The notes under the pieces: model-generated | Seen by the model: the letters and a program-made list of their open reading frames with translations, nothing else | Database searches by the model: none | What the model was told of the DNA's origin: nothing | Made by a program: the position numbers and the translations under genes | In this document: one piece after another, positions 7,278-13,612 of the stretch | Layout of the letters: each line of letters starts with the position of its first letter | How positions within the stretch are numbered: position 1 is the first letter of the stretch | Origin: Pseudomonadota bacterium | GTDB taxonomy: Bacteria; Pseudomonadota; Gammaproteobacteria; Pseudomonadales; UBA5518 | Reading direction: 5' to 3' | Assembly: GCA_963204845.1 (NCBI GenBank) | Contig: CAUJIL010000185.1 | Span: 1-15,381 of the forward strand | DNA length: 15,381 nucleotides

Positions 7278-7282
7278 TAGGT
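7278..7282 (+). other. Candidate EBS1 of the intron (TAGGT)
   Basis: TAGGT lies about 177 nt into the intron, in the region of domain I where exon-binding site 1 is expected. It is the exact complement of the last five exon bases ACCTA (7097-7101), which are also the REP header bases. This is a complementarity argument only; I did not fold domain I. Confidence 0.5.
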
Positions 7283-7549
7283 AATGGCGAAGTCCAAGAT
7301 GCCGTCTACCCGGCACACCGGGTGAACAAGGCAGTGGCGGTCAGCCTTGGGTAGCGGAAACAGATCGATCCCGAGGGCTGCGGTGGGTGGTTGGTGATGG
7401 AATGGTTGGAAGGTTTGGTGAGTGAAGCAGGGAGATCCGCCGGCGACAGGGCACCGGAGACGGTGGCAGGCGGAAGTCAGAGGCGCCGTAGTAGTGCTGA
7501 AGCGGAGTAATGTCCGTGGAGCGAAGGGCGCCAGGAAGGTAGAGGCGAG

Positions 7550-8896
7550 ATGGAAGTACGAGGCGAAGCCCCCCGGGAAGCAGTGTCGGTGTCACGAGCG
7601 CGTGCACGGACTATACCCGCCGGAGATGTTCGTGCCCGCTGGGCATGGACGGAACGCAGCGTGTGGACGGATCGCATGTTGACGGCCCTGGAGAACGGGG
7701 TAGGAGGAGGTCGATGGTTTAGCCTGATCGACAAGGTGGTGAACCTGGAGAATCTGTTTGCGGCGTATGTGACGGTGGCCGAGCGCAACGGGGCTGCCGG
7801 GGTAGATCATCAGACGGTAGAGGCGTTTGGAGAACGTCTGACGGAACGACTGGATCGACTGGAGCAGACGCTGCGGGATGGGCGCTACCGTCCACAGGAG
7901 GTGAGACGGGTCTGGATACCGAAGCCGGGGAGTCGCGAGAAGCGCCCGCTGGGTATACCGACGGTGCGCGACCGGGTGGTGCAGAGGGCGGTGCTGCATG
8001 TGCTGGAGCCGATCTTCGAGCGGGAGTTTGCCGAGCACAGCTACGGCTTTCGTCCGAACCGGGGATGCAAGGATGCGCTGAGGCGAGTGGATGACTTGCT
8101 GAAGCGGGGCTATCGGTATGTGGTGGATGCGGATCTGCGCAGCTACTTTGACACGATACCGCAAGAGCGCCTGCGCGAGCGGGTTGCCGAGCGGGTAAGC
8201 GATGGACGGGTGCTGGATCTGGTGAGCCTGTTCTTGCAACAGGGGATACTGGACGGCCTCGCGCATTGGAACCCGACGGAGGGCACGCCGCAGGGAGCGG
8301 TAATCAGTCCGCTGCTGTCGAATATCTATCTGAATCCGCTGGACCATGAAATGGCCCGGAGCGGTTATGAGATGGTGCGATACGCGGACGACTTCGTGGT
8401 GTTGTGTCGGACGGAGGCGGAGGCGGAGGCGGCGTTGGAACGTGTGCGGGATTGGGTTGAAGCCAATGGCCTGTGCTTGCATCCGGAGAAGACCCGTATT
8501 GCCGATGCCGACGGAATAGGCTTTGAGTTTCTGGGGTATCACTTTCGTGCGAGTCAGCGCTGGCCGCGCAAGAAGAGCCTACAGAAGCTGAAGGAGGTGC
8601 TGCGGGGCAAAACCCGCCGCACCGCTGGCGAGAGCCTGAAGGCGATCATCGTCGATATCAATCGGACGCTTCGCGGCTGGTATGAGTATTTCAAGCATGC
8701 TCACCGGTACGTGTTCGGACGCTTGGACCAATGGGTTCGGATGCGTCTTCGCTCGATTTTGCGCAAACGCGCGGGACGGCGTGGACGTGGCCGTGGCCTG
8801 GACCACGTGAAGTATCGAAATGCCTACTTCCGGGCGGCCGGGCTCTTCTCTCTGGAAGCAGCCCGGATCGCTGAACGTCGATCCTCGATGAGGTAA
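7550..8896 (+). CDS. ltrA: Group II intron reverse transcriptase/maturase
   Basis: This protein copies the intron into DNA during mobility and helps the RNA splice. RT blocks are in order: RPLGIPTVRDRVVQ (132-145), SYGFRPNRGCKDAL (164-177), the first catalytic aspartate in VVDADLRSYFD (191-201), GTPQGAVISPLLSNIYL (245-261), YADD (278-281), and FEFLGYHF (325-332). The maturase X/thumb region follows (LRGWYEYFKHA, 374-384). The protein ends with a basic stretch and no HNH endonuclease domain, so insertion would use a nicked or replicating target. The start is uncertain. ATG 7550 has AGAGGCGAG just before it and keeps the WTERSVWTDRMLTALENG stretch, which looks family-conserved. ATG 7676 (MLTALENG) is the alternative and has no visible ribosome binding site. 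The frame is intact. Confidence 0.93.
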   Translation: MEVRGEAPREAVSVSRARARTIPAGDVRARWAWTERSVWTDRMLTALENGVGGGRWFSLIDKVVNLENLFAAYVTVAERNGAAGVDHQTVEAFGERLTERLDRLEQTLRDGRYRPQEVRRVWIPKPGSREKRPLGIPTVRDRVVQRAVLHVLEPIFEREFAEHSYGFRPNRGCKDALRRVDDLLKRGYRYVVDADLRSYFDTIPQERLRERVAERVSDGRVLDLVSLFLQQGILDGLAHWNPTEGTPQGAVISPLLSNIYLNPLDHEMARSGYEMVRYADDFVVLCRTEAEAEAALERVRDWVEANGLCLHPEKTRIADADGIGFEFLGYHFRASQRWPRKKSLQKLKEVLRGKTRRTAGESLKAIIVDINRTLRGWYEYFKHAHRYVFGRLDQWVRMRLRSILRKRAGRRGRGRGLDHVKYRNAYFRAAGLFSLEAARIAERRSSMR

Positions 8897-8910
8897 GACT
8901 ACCGACTGGA

Positions 8911-8943
8911 GAGCCGTATGCGGGAAACCCGCACGTACGGTTC
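8911..8943 (+). ncRNA. Group II intron domain V (catalytic hairpin)
   Basis: The proximal stem GAGCCGTA/TACGGTTC carries the catalytic AGC triad. A two-nucleotide CG bulge is on the 3' side and the distal stem TGCGG/CCGCA is closed by a GAAA-type loop. The element is 33 nt, against 34 in Ll.LtrB; the missing nucleotide is in the distal stem-loop. It lies 14 nt after the maturase stop codon. Confidence 0.93.
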
Positions 8944-8987
8944 GGAGGGAGGGGGGACCGAACTCAATCGGTCCTTCCTACCCCTAT
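8944..8987 (+). ncRNA. Group II intron domain VI with branch-point adenosine
   Basis: GGACCG/CGGTCC forms the distal stem with an 8-nt loop. AGGGG pairs with TTCCT (two G-U pairs), and GGG/CCC closes the base. A8980 is unpaired between the last two helices, seven bases before the 3' splice site at 8987, the expected place for the lariat branch point. Confidence 0.85.
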
Positions 8988-9000
8988 CGCGGACATCGCA

Positions 9001-9096
9001 CACATCCGACATGCGACGTGCATCGCGTTGCGCACATCCGACATGCGACGGGCATCGCGTTGCACACGCCCGACATGCGACGGGCATCTCGTAGGT
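9001..9096. repeat. Three tandem copies of a 32-bp repeat
   Basis: Units are 9001-9032, 9033-9064 and 9065-9096. The first two differ at only a couple of positions and the third diverges at its ends. The shared core is CCGACATGCGACGGGCAT followed by CGCGTTGC. Each copy contains a short ATGC...GCAT inverted repeat. There are no unique spacers, so it is not CRISPR. I see no credible coding use. The array lies between the intron and the GTAG palindromes. Confidence 0.85.
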
Positions 9097-9115
9097 CCGG
9101 GCTGTGCCCGGACAT
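9091..9115 (+). repeat. GTAG-headed REP palindrome, plus orientation
   Basis: GTAG (9091-9094) is joined to the palindrome GTCCGGGC-TGT-GCCCGGAC (9095-9113), an 8-bp perfect stem. A GTAG header beside a palindrome is the hallmark of REP elements linked to RAYT (Y1-type) transposases. It faces the two copies downstream, forming a BIME-like inverted pair. Confidence 0.8.
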
Positions 9116-9175
9116 TTGTTCGGCCACAGGCCGAACCTACGCGGACATTTGTTCGGCCACAGGCCGAACCTACGC
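9110..9175 (-). repeat. Two exact 33-bp tandem units, each a GTAG-headed REP palindrome
   Basis: Units 9110-9142 and 9143-9175 are identical. On the minus strand each reads GTAG, then GTTCGGCC-TGT-GGCCGAAC, then AAATGTCC. Headers are at 9137-9140 and 9170-9173. They resemble the GTAG REPs described in Stenotrophomonas and Pseudomonas. The outer copy runs into the acyl-CoA synthetase gene and supplies its TAG stop codon. No RAYT transposase gene is in the window. Confidence 0.85.
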
Positions 9176-10963
9176 GGCGTGCGACGGCGGGATCCCCAGG
9201 CGCGCCAGGTGTTGCGCGCTCGCCTCGACGTAGCGGTCGGCGGCCGGATCGGCCACCCACAGCGTGTCGCCGGGCGTGGCGCGATAGCCCAGCTTCTGCA
9301 GATCGACCTTGCGCAGCTTGAAGGTCGGCGTGATGTCGGTGTCGTCGCTGACGCGCACGAACACCGGCACCGCGTACGACGGCAACTTCTCGCGCGCGAG
9401 CCGGTACAGCGCCGCCGGATCGAAGGCGTGGCCCGGCTGCATCACGATCGTCGCCATGCCGGCGCGGCCCTCGTGGCCGGGAATCGACACGCCGTAGACC
9501 GTGACGGTTTCCACGCCGGGGGCATCGCCGAGCACGTTCGCGACTTCGGTGGTCGAGACGTTCTCGCTCTTCCAGCGGAAGGTGTCGCCGACGCGATCGA
9601 CGAAGTAGTAGTAGCCGTCGGCATCGCGGCGGAACAGGTCACCCGTGCGCAGCCACGCGTCGCCGGGGCGCAACGCGTTGCGCAGGATCTTCTTCTCGGT
9701 GGCCTCGGGGTCGGTGTAGCCGTCGAAGCGCCCGCCGGTCACCCCGGGCAGTTCGAGGATCATGCCGAGCATCTCGCCGACCTCGTCGTCCGCGCAATCC
9801 ATCAGCGTGCCGTCAGGGTTGCGCAGGTAGCAGTCGTGGTCGCGGTCGTAGCGCACCAGGCGCGCGTTGCTGCGCTCGGGGAACGGGATGCGCCCGCAGG
9901 AGCCGACGCGGTTGTCGAGGTTCATCAGCCCGACGTTGATCTCGGTGCCACCGTAGCCCTCGATCATCTGCGTGACGCCGAAGCGTTCCTGGAACGGCAA
10001 CCAGATCGCCGGGCTGAGGCCGGAGCCGGTCATCGCGCGCAGGCGGTGGTTGCGGTCGTCGGGGTGCGGCGGCTGGTTGTACAGGTAGCGGCACATCTCG
10101 CCGCTGTACTGCGCGATGGTGACGCCGTGCTCGCGCACGTCGGACCAGAACCGGCTGGCGCTGAAGCGCCGGCGCAGCACCACGCGGCCACCGCTCGCCA
10201 GCGCGTTCGACATCAGCGACATCAGCGCCGCGACGTGGTAGAGCGGCAGCGCGCAATAGAACACGTCGTCCTTGCCCGCCTCGAGCAGCGCCGCCCAGCC
10301 TTCACCCACGCCCAGCCAGCGCGCGTGCGTGATCCGTGCCGCCTTGGGCAGCCCGGTGGTGCCGGAGGTGAACACCAGGCACAGCGTGCTGCTGCCGATC
10401 ACACCGCCACGCAGCGCCGGGTCGGGGTTGGTGGCCGGTTGCGCGGCGATGTCGGCATCGATGCACTGGCAGCCGGGTGGGGTGAGGCCCTGTTCCTCGT
10501 CCGTGATCGCGAGCAACGGCAGCGTGTCACCGACGCCGGGCGTGCGGGCGATGCGCTCGCCGCACTCGCTGCCGACAAACAGGCGCTGGCTGCCGGTGGT
10601 GGCGAGCGCATGGCGCAGCGCCTCGCCGCTCGCCTGCGTGTTGATCAGCGCCGACACGCAGCCGATCTTCGCCAGCCCGAACCACACGAAGAGGTACTCC
10701 GGCCGGTTCTCCATCAGCAGTGCCGCGACGTCGCCCGGGCGCAGCCCGGCAGCCAGCGCGTAGTGCGCGAAGCGGTTCGCCTGCGCGTTGACCTCGCCGT
10801 AGCTCAGCGTGCGTCCGCTCCACAGCAGCAAGGGGCTGTCCGGGGAAGCTGCGGCGCGCTCCTCCAGACGATCGGCCACCGTGTAGTGCTGCTCGGGCGT
10901 GTGTTTCATCATGCCGGCCGAGAGGCGGTCCAGCTTCGCCTGGGTCTGTTCGCGCGTGGTCAT
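9170..10963 (-). CDS. Acyl-CoA synthetase of the FATP/FadD6 (very-long-chain) type
   Basis: This 597-residue AMP-forming ligase activates a fatty or other lipophilic carboxylic acid to its CoA thioester. The AMP-binding P-loop is TSGTTGLPK (199-207). GYGGTE (336-341) and RTGDL (439-443) are the adenylate motifs. DRVGDTFRWKSENVST (456-471) is the FATP/VLACS signature that separates this group from ordinary FadD enzymes. TFKLRK near the C-terminus carries the likely catalytic lysine. An upstream in-frame TTG (10978) exists, but ATG 10963 has GGGAG at about 5 nt and is preferred. It is the second gene of an operon, 30 nt after an SDR. The stop codon lies in a REP header, so the final residues may have been altered by repeat insertion. 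Confidence 0.93.
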   Translation of the reverse strand: MTTREQTQAKLDRLSAGMMKHTPEQHYTVADRLEERAAASPDSPLLLWSGRTLSYGEVNAQANRFAHYALAAGLRPGDVAALLMENRPEYLFVWFGLAKIGCVSALINTQASGEALRHALATTGSQRLFVGSECGERIARTPGVGDTLPLLAITDEEQGLTPPGCQCIDADIAAQPATNPDPALRGGVIGSSTLCLVFTSGTTGLPKAARITHARWLGVGEGWAALLEAGKDDVFYCALPLYHVAALMSLMSNALASGGRVVLRRRFSASRFWSDVREHGVTIAQYSGEMCRYLYNQPPHPDDRNHRLRAMTGSGLSPAIWLPFQERFGVTQMIEGYGGTEINVGLMNLDNRVGSCGRIPFPERSNARLVRYDRDHDCYLRNPDGTLMDCADDEVGEMLGMILELPGVTGGRFDGYTDPEATEKKILRNALRPGDAWLRTGDLFRRDADGYYYFVDRVGDTFRWKSENVSTTEVANVLGDAPGVETVTVYGVSIPGHEGRAGMATIVMQPGHAFDPAALYRLAREKLPSYAVPVFVRVSDDTDITPTFKLRKVDLQKLGYRATPGDTLWVADPAADRYVEASAQHLARLGIPPSHAA

Positions 10964-10993
10964 GGGGCTCCCGTCCAACTGCCGTTCGATGCT

Positions 10994-11764
10994 TCAGATC
11001 GCGCCGCCGCAGACCGCGAGGGTCTGGCCGGTCACGAAACTCGAGGCGCTGCTCGCGAGGAACAGCACCGGTCCGACGATTTCCTCCGGTCGCGCCGAGC
11101 GCTTCAGCATCGTGACGCCTTCGGAATACTCGAGGAAGCCCTGCATCTGGCTCGCCAGATCGTCGAGCATATCGGTGAGGAACGGCCCCGGAGCGAGCGC
11201 GTTGACGCGGATGCCGAGCGAGGCCCACTCGTCGGCCATGCTGCGCGTCAGCGCGACCATCGCCGCCTTGCTCGAGGTATACATCGCGAGGTGCCCCGGC
11301 GAGCGCAGCGCGCCCATGGTGGCGATGTTGACGATCGAGCCGCCGCCGGACCTGGCCATGCGCGCGGCGACCAGCGACGACAGATGCATCGGACCCTTGG
11401 TGTTGACACTGTAGATGCGGTCGAACATCTGCTCGGTGGTCTGCGTCAGCGGCATCATCTGCTGCGTCATGCCGGCGTTGTTGACCAGCACGTCGCAGCG
11501 GCCGAACCCGGCGTAGGCGGCGTCGACCAGCGCATCGACCTGCTGCCAGTCGCCGACGTCGCAGCCCAGCGCCAGCGCGCGTCGCCCCAGCGCGTCGATC
11601 TGGCGCGCCACGTCCGCGCAGGCCTCGCTGGTGCGCGCGGTGACGATCACGTCGGCACCCGCCGCGGCCAGTCCCAGCGCGATCGCGCGCCCCAGTCCGC
11701 GGCTCGCGCCGGTCACCAGCGCGACCCGGCCGCCCAGATCGAACAACTCCTTCGGGTGTGTCAT
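10994..11764 (-). CDS. SDR family oxidoreductase (FabG-like)
   Basis: This 256-residue classical SDR has TGASRGLG (18-25), NNAG (95-98), N121 in SVNTKG, Y162 and K166 (YTSSK), and an IRVNALAPGPFLTDM segment. TSRGL-type basic residues after the glycine motif and R44 in TART suggest NADP use. The residue expected to be the catalytic serine (13 before the Tyr) is Thr149, in VNIATMG. The C-terminus FVTGQTLAVCGGAI is the family ending. AGGAG lies about 9 nt before ATG 11764. It is the first gene of the operon with the FATP-type ligase and is divergent from a TetR regulator across a 124-bp gap that holds a palindromic operator candidate. A role in oxidising a hydroxyacyl or alcohol intermediate is inferred from context only. 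Confidence 0.9.
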   Translation of the reverse strand: MTHPKELFDLGGRVALVTGASRGLGRAIALGLAAAGADVIVTARTSEACADVARQIDALGRRALALGCDVGDWQQVDALVDAAYAGFGRCDVLVNNAGMTQQMMPLTQTTEQMFDRIYSVNTKGPMHLSSLVAARMARSGGGSIVNIATMGALRSPGHLAMYTSSKAAMVALTRSMADEWASLGIRVNALAPGPFLTDMLDDLASQMQGFLEYSEGVTMLKRSARPEEIVGPVLFLASSASSFVTGQTLAVCGGAI

Positions 11765-11781
11765 GCGTGCAGGCTCCTGTG

Positions 11782-11804
11782 GTGATCAGAAACATTCCGA
11801 TCAC
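11782..11804. promoter_or_regulatory. 23-bp palindrome, candidate TetR operator
   Basis: GTGATC-A-GAA (11782-11791) and TTC-C-GATCAC (11795-11804) are inverted around ACA; only one pair of positions fails. It sits in the divergent gap between the SDR/ligase operon and the TetR gene, 18 bp before the SDR start codon. TATAG-like -10 sequences lie nearby at 11826-11831 on both strands. Size and place fit a TetR operator. Confidence 0.6.
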
Positions 11805-11888
11805 TTGCTTTGTTTTTTCGCGGACTATAGCATAGCTCGCAGTGTGGATGAAAACCGCTCCCGGACGGGCGGATCGACGGGAAATCGC

Positions 11889-12533
11889 ATGAGCAGGGGC
11901 AGGCAGCGCCGTACCCAGGAAGAGCGCAGCGCGAGCACGCGCGAGAAGGTGATCAGCGCGGCCATCGACTGCATCGTCGAGGAAGGCCTGCACGCGACCA
12001 CCGCCGCGCGCATCGCCGCGCGCTCGGGAGTGACCTGGGGCGCGATCGTGCACCAGTTCGGCGACAAGGACTCGGTGCTGTACGCGATCGTCGAGCGCAA
12101 CGCCGAGATCTACACCAGCCTGCTCACCGAGGCGCTGGGGCGCGCCGGACCGACGCCGCGCGAGCGCGTCGCCGCGCTGATCGATACCACCTGGCAGTAC
12201 ATCAACGAGCCGTCGGCGTTCGCGTTCAACGAACTGATCATCCACAACCGCGCCACCCGCAACGAGCGCCTGTTGCAGCAGCAGGAAGAGCTGTCGAACG
12301 CGTATGTGCAGACGATGTGGGAACGCTTCTTCGGCGAGTTCGACATCCCGGCCCAGACGCTCGACACGGTGCGCAACCTCACGCTGGGAGCGCTGCACGG
12401 CTTGTCGATCATGCGGCTGATCTCGCCGAATCTGCGTCCGCGCTACCGCAAGGAAATCGCGGCACTGAAGACCTTCGCGCAGGACCTGATCGATCCGCCC
12501 GCCACGGGCACCACCGGAGCACCGCAGACATGA
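11889..12533 (+). CDS. TetR/AcrR family transcriptional regulator
   Basis: This 214-residue repressor has an N-terminal HTH (about residues 18-65). VISAAIDCIVEEGLHATTAA is helix 1-2, RIAARSGVTWGAIVHQF the helix-turn-helix, and GDKDSVLYAIVER the usual extension. The C-terminal half is the variable ligand pocket, so the inducer is unknown; an acyl-CoA or pathway intermediate would fit the neighbours. ATG 11889 follows GACGGGAAA. Frame-open sequence upstream reaches back over the divergent SDR and is not coding. The stop overlaps the alcohol dehydrogenase start by 4 nt (ATGA), so the two are co-translated. It likely controls both this operon and the divergent one through the palindrome at 11782-11804. 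Confidence 0.92.
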   Translation: MSRGRQRRTQEERSASTREKVISAAIDCIVEEGLHATTAARIAARSGVTWGAIVHQFGDKDSVLYAIVERNAEIYTSLLTEALGRAGPTPRERVAALIDTTWQYINEPSAFAFNELIIHNRATRNERLLQQQEELSNAYVQTMWERFFGEFDIPAQTLDTVRNLTLGALHGLSIMRLISPNLRPRYRKEIAALKTFAQDLIDPPATGTTGAPQT

Positions 12534-13612
12534 AAGCAGTCGTCGCCCTGGACCACGGCAGGCTCGCCGTGCGTGACGTGACCCTGGATGCCCCGCGCGC
12601 CGGTGAGGTCGAGATCCGCATGGTGGCGGCCGGCGTCTGCCATTCCGACCTCTCGGTGCTGAACGGCACCGTGCCGATGCCACTGCCGATGGTGCTGGGC
12701 CACGAAGGCGCGGGGGTCGTCGAACGGCTGGGGCCGGGTGTGGGCGGCCTCGCGGTCGGCGATCACGTGGTGCTGTCGTTCATTCCCGCCTGCGGTGGCT
12801 GCCATTTCTGCATCAGCCACGAGCCGCACCTGTGCGTGGCTGGATCACCCGCGGGCCTGATGCCCGACGGCAGCTCGCGGGTGCGCCTCGATGGCCAGGA
12901 GATCGGCGTGATGGCGATGCTCGGCTGCATGGCCGAGCGGGTCGTGGTACCGGCGATGAGCGTGCAGAAGATCGATCCGGCGATCCCGCTCGACCGCGCC
13001 GCGCTGGTGGGCTGCAGCGTGATGACCGGCGTTGGCGCGGTCGCCTCGACTGCGCGCGTGAAGCCGGGCTCCACGGTCGCGGTGTTCGGCTGCGGGGGCG
13101 TGGGGCTGTCGGTGATCCAGGGCGCGCGGCTGGTCGGCGCGCGGCGCATCGTCGCGGTCGACATGCTCGAGTCCAAGCTCGAGTACGCGCGCCATTTCGG
13201 CGCCACGCACACGGTGCGTGCCGGCGGCGACGCGGTCGCCGCGGTGCGTGAGGCGACCGGCGGCTGGGGCGCCGACTACTGTTTCGAGGTGACCGGCAAG
13301 CCGCCGGTGATGGAGCAGGCCTACGCGGCGGCGCGCCGCGGCGGAACCGTCTGCGTGATCGGCATCGGCCACTACACCGAGAGCTTCCCGCTGAATGCCT
13401 GTGGCTTCTCGGCCGAAGCCAAGACCGTGATCGGCTGCATGTATGGCAACGCGAACTTCCGGGTCGACATGCCGAACCTGCTCGAGCTCTACCTCGCGAA
13501 GCGGCTCGACCTCGACGCGATGATCACCCGCAGCTACACCATCGACGAGGCGGCGCAGGCCTTCGACGATCTGCTCGGTGGCGTCAACGCACGCGGAGTG
13601 ATCGTACTGTGA
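12530..13612 (+). CDS. Zinc-dependent alcohol dehydrogenase (MDR superfamily, class III-like)
   Basis: This is a 360-residue NAD-dependent alcohol/aldehyde oxidoreductase. Catalytic zinc ligands are C37 (GVCHSD), H58-E59 (GHEGAG) and C162 (GCSVMTG). The structural zinc lobe has all four cysteines C88, C91, C94 and C102. The coenzyme motif is GCGGVG (187-192), with D211 at the end of beta-2, which indicates NAD. All active-site residues are present. The start ATG overlaps the TetR stop, and its own stop overlaps the next gene's GTG start, so three genes are chained by 4-nt overlaps. In-frame sequence upstream of the ATG lies within the TetR gene and is not coding in this frame. The substrate is unknown; a primary alcohol formed from a hydroxylated lipid side chain is a reasonable guess. 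Confidence 0.94.
   Translation: MKAVVALDHGRLAVRDVTLDAPRAGEVEIRMVAAGVCHSDLSVLNGTVPMPLPMVLGHEGAGVVERLGPGVGGLAVGDHVVLSFIPACGGCHFCISHEPHLCVAGSPAGLMPDGSSRVRLDGQEIGVMAMLGCMAERVVVPAMSVQKIDPAIPLDRAALVGCSVMTGVGAVASTARVKPGSTVAVFGCGGVGLSVIQGARLVGARRIVAVDMLESKLEYARHFGATHTVRAGGDAVAAVREATGGWGADYCFEVTGKPPVMEQAYAAARRGGTVCVIGIGHYTESFPLNACGFSAEAKTVIGCMYGNANFRVDMPNLLELYLAKRLDLDAMITRSYTIDEAAQAFDDLLGGVNARGVIVL

Larger units (their letters stand above)
7102..8987 (+). mobile_element. Complete group II intron (1,886 nt) with encoded maturase
   Basis: The 5' end GTGCGCC fits the group II GUGYG consensus. The next bases fold as GTGCGC/GCGCAC, then a CAAATC linker and AGCGACG/UCGUCGU, a layout like the start of Ll.LtrB domain I. 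Domains I-III occupy about 7102-7545, with no other gene in that 448-nt stretch. The reverse transcriptase is encoded in domain IV, and domains V and VI follow. The 3' end is CCCCTAT, seven bases after a bulged branch-point A (8980). Joining 7101 to 8988 recreates CCTACGCGGACAT, found intact in the repeat downstream, which confirms both boundaries. It lies between convergent genes (luxR-type and acyl-CoA synthetase), so the insertion breaks no reading frame. All key parts look intact, so it may be active. The ribozyme class is not assigned with certainty. Confidence 0.92.

Noticed and set aside
7422..7682. Small plus-strand protein upstream of the maturase
   Set aside because: It lies in the structured intron RNA and overlaps the maturase N-terminus in another frame; no coding signal.
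9001..9175. CRISPR array
   Set aside because: Repeats are directly abutting with no unique spacers, and no cas genes are present.
9104..11785. Very long plus-strand open frame over the ligase and SDR genes
   Set aside because: It is an antisense shadow of two minus-strand genes with clear motifs; its translation is Arg/Ala/His-rich with no recognisable domain.
11631..11888. N-terminal extension of the TetR regulator
   Set aside because: It covers the divergent SDR and the promoter/operator gap; the canonical TetR start is at 11889.
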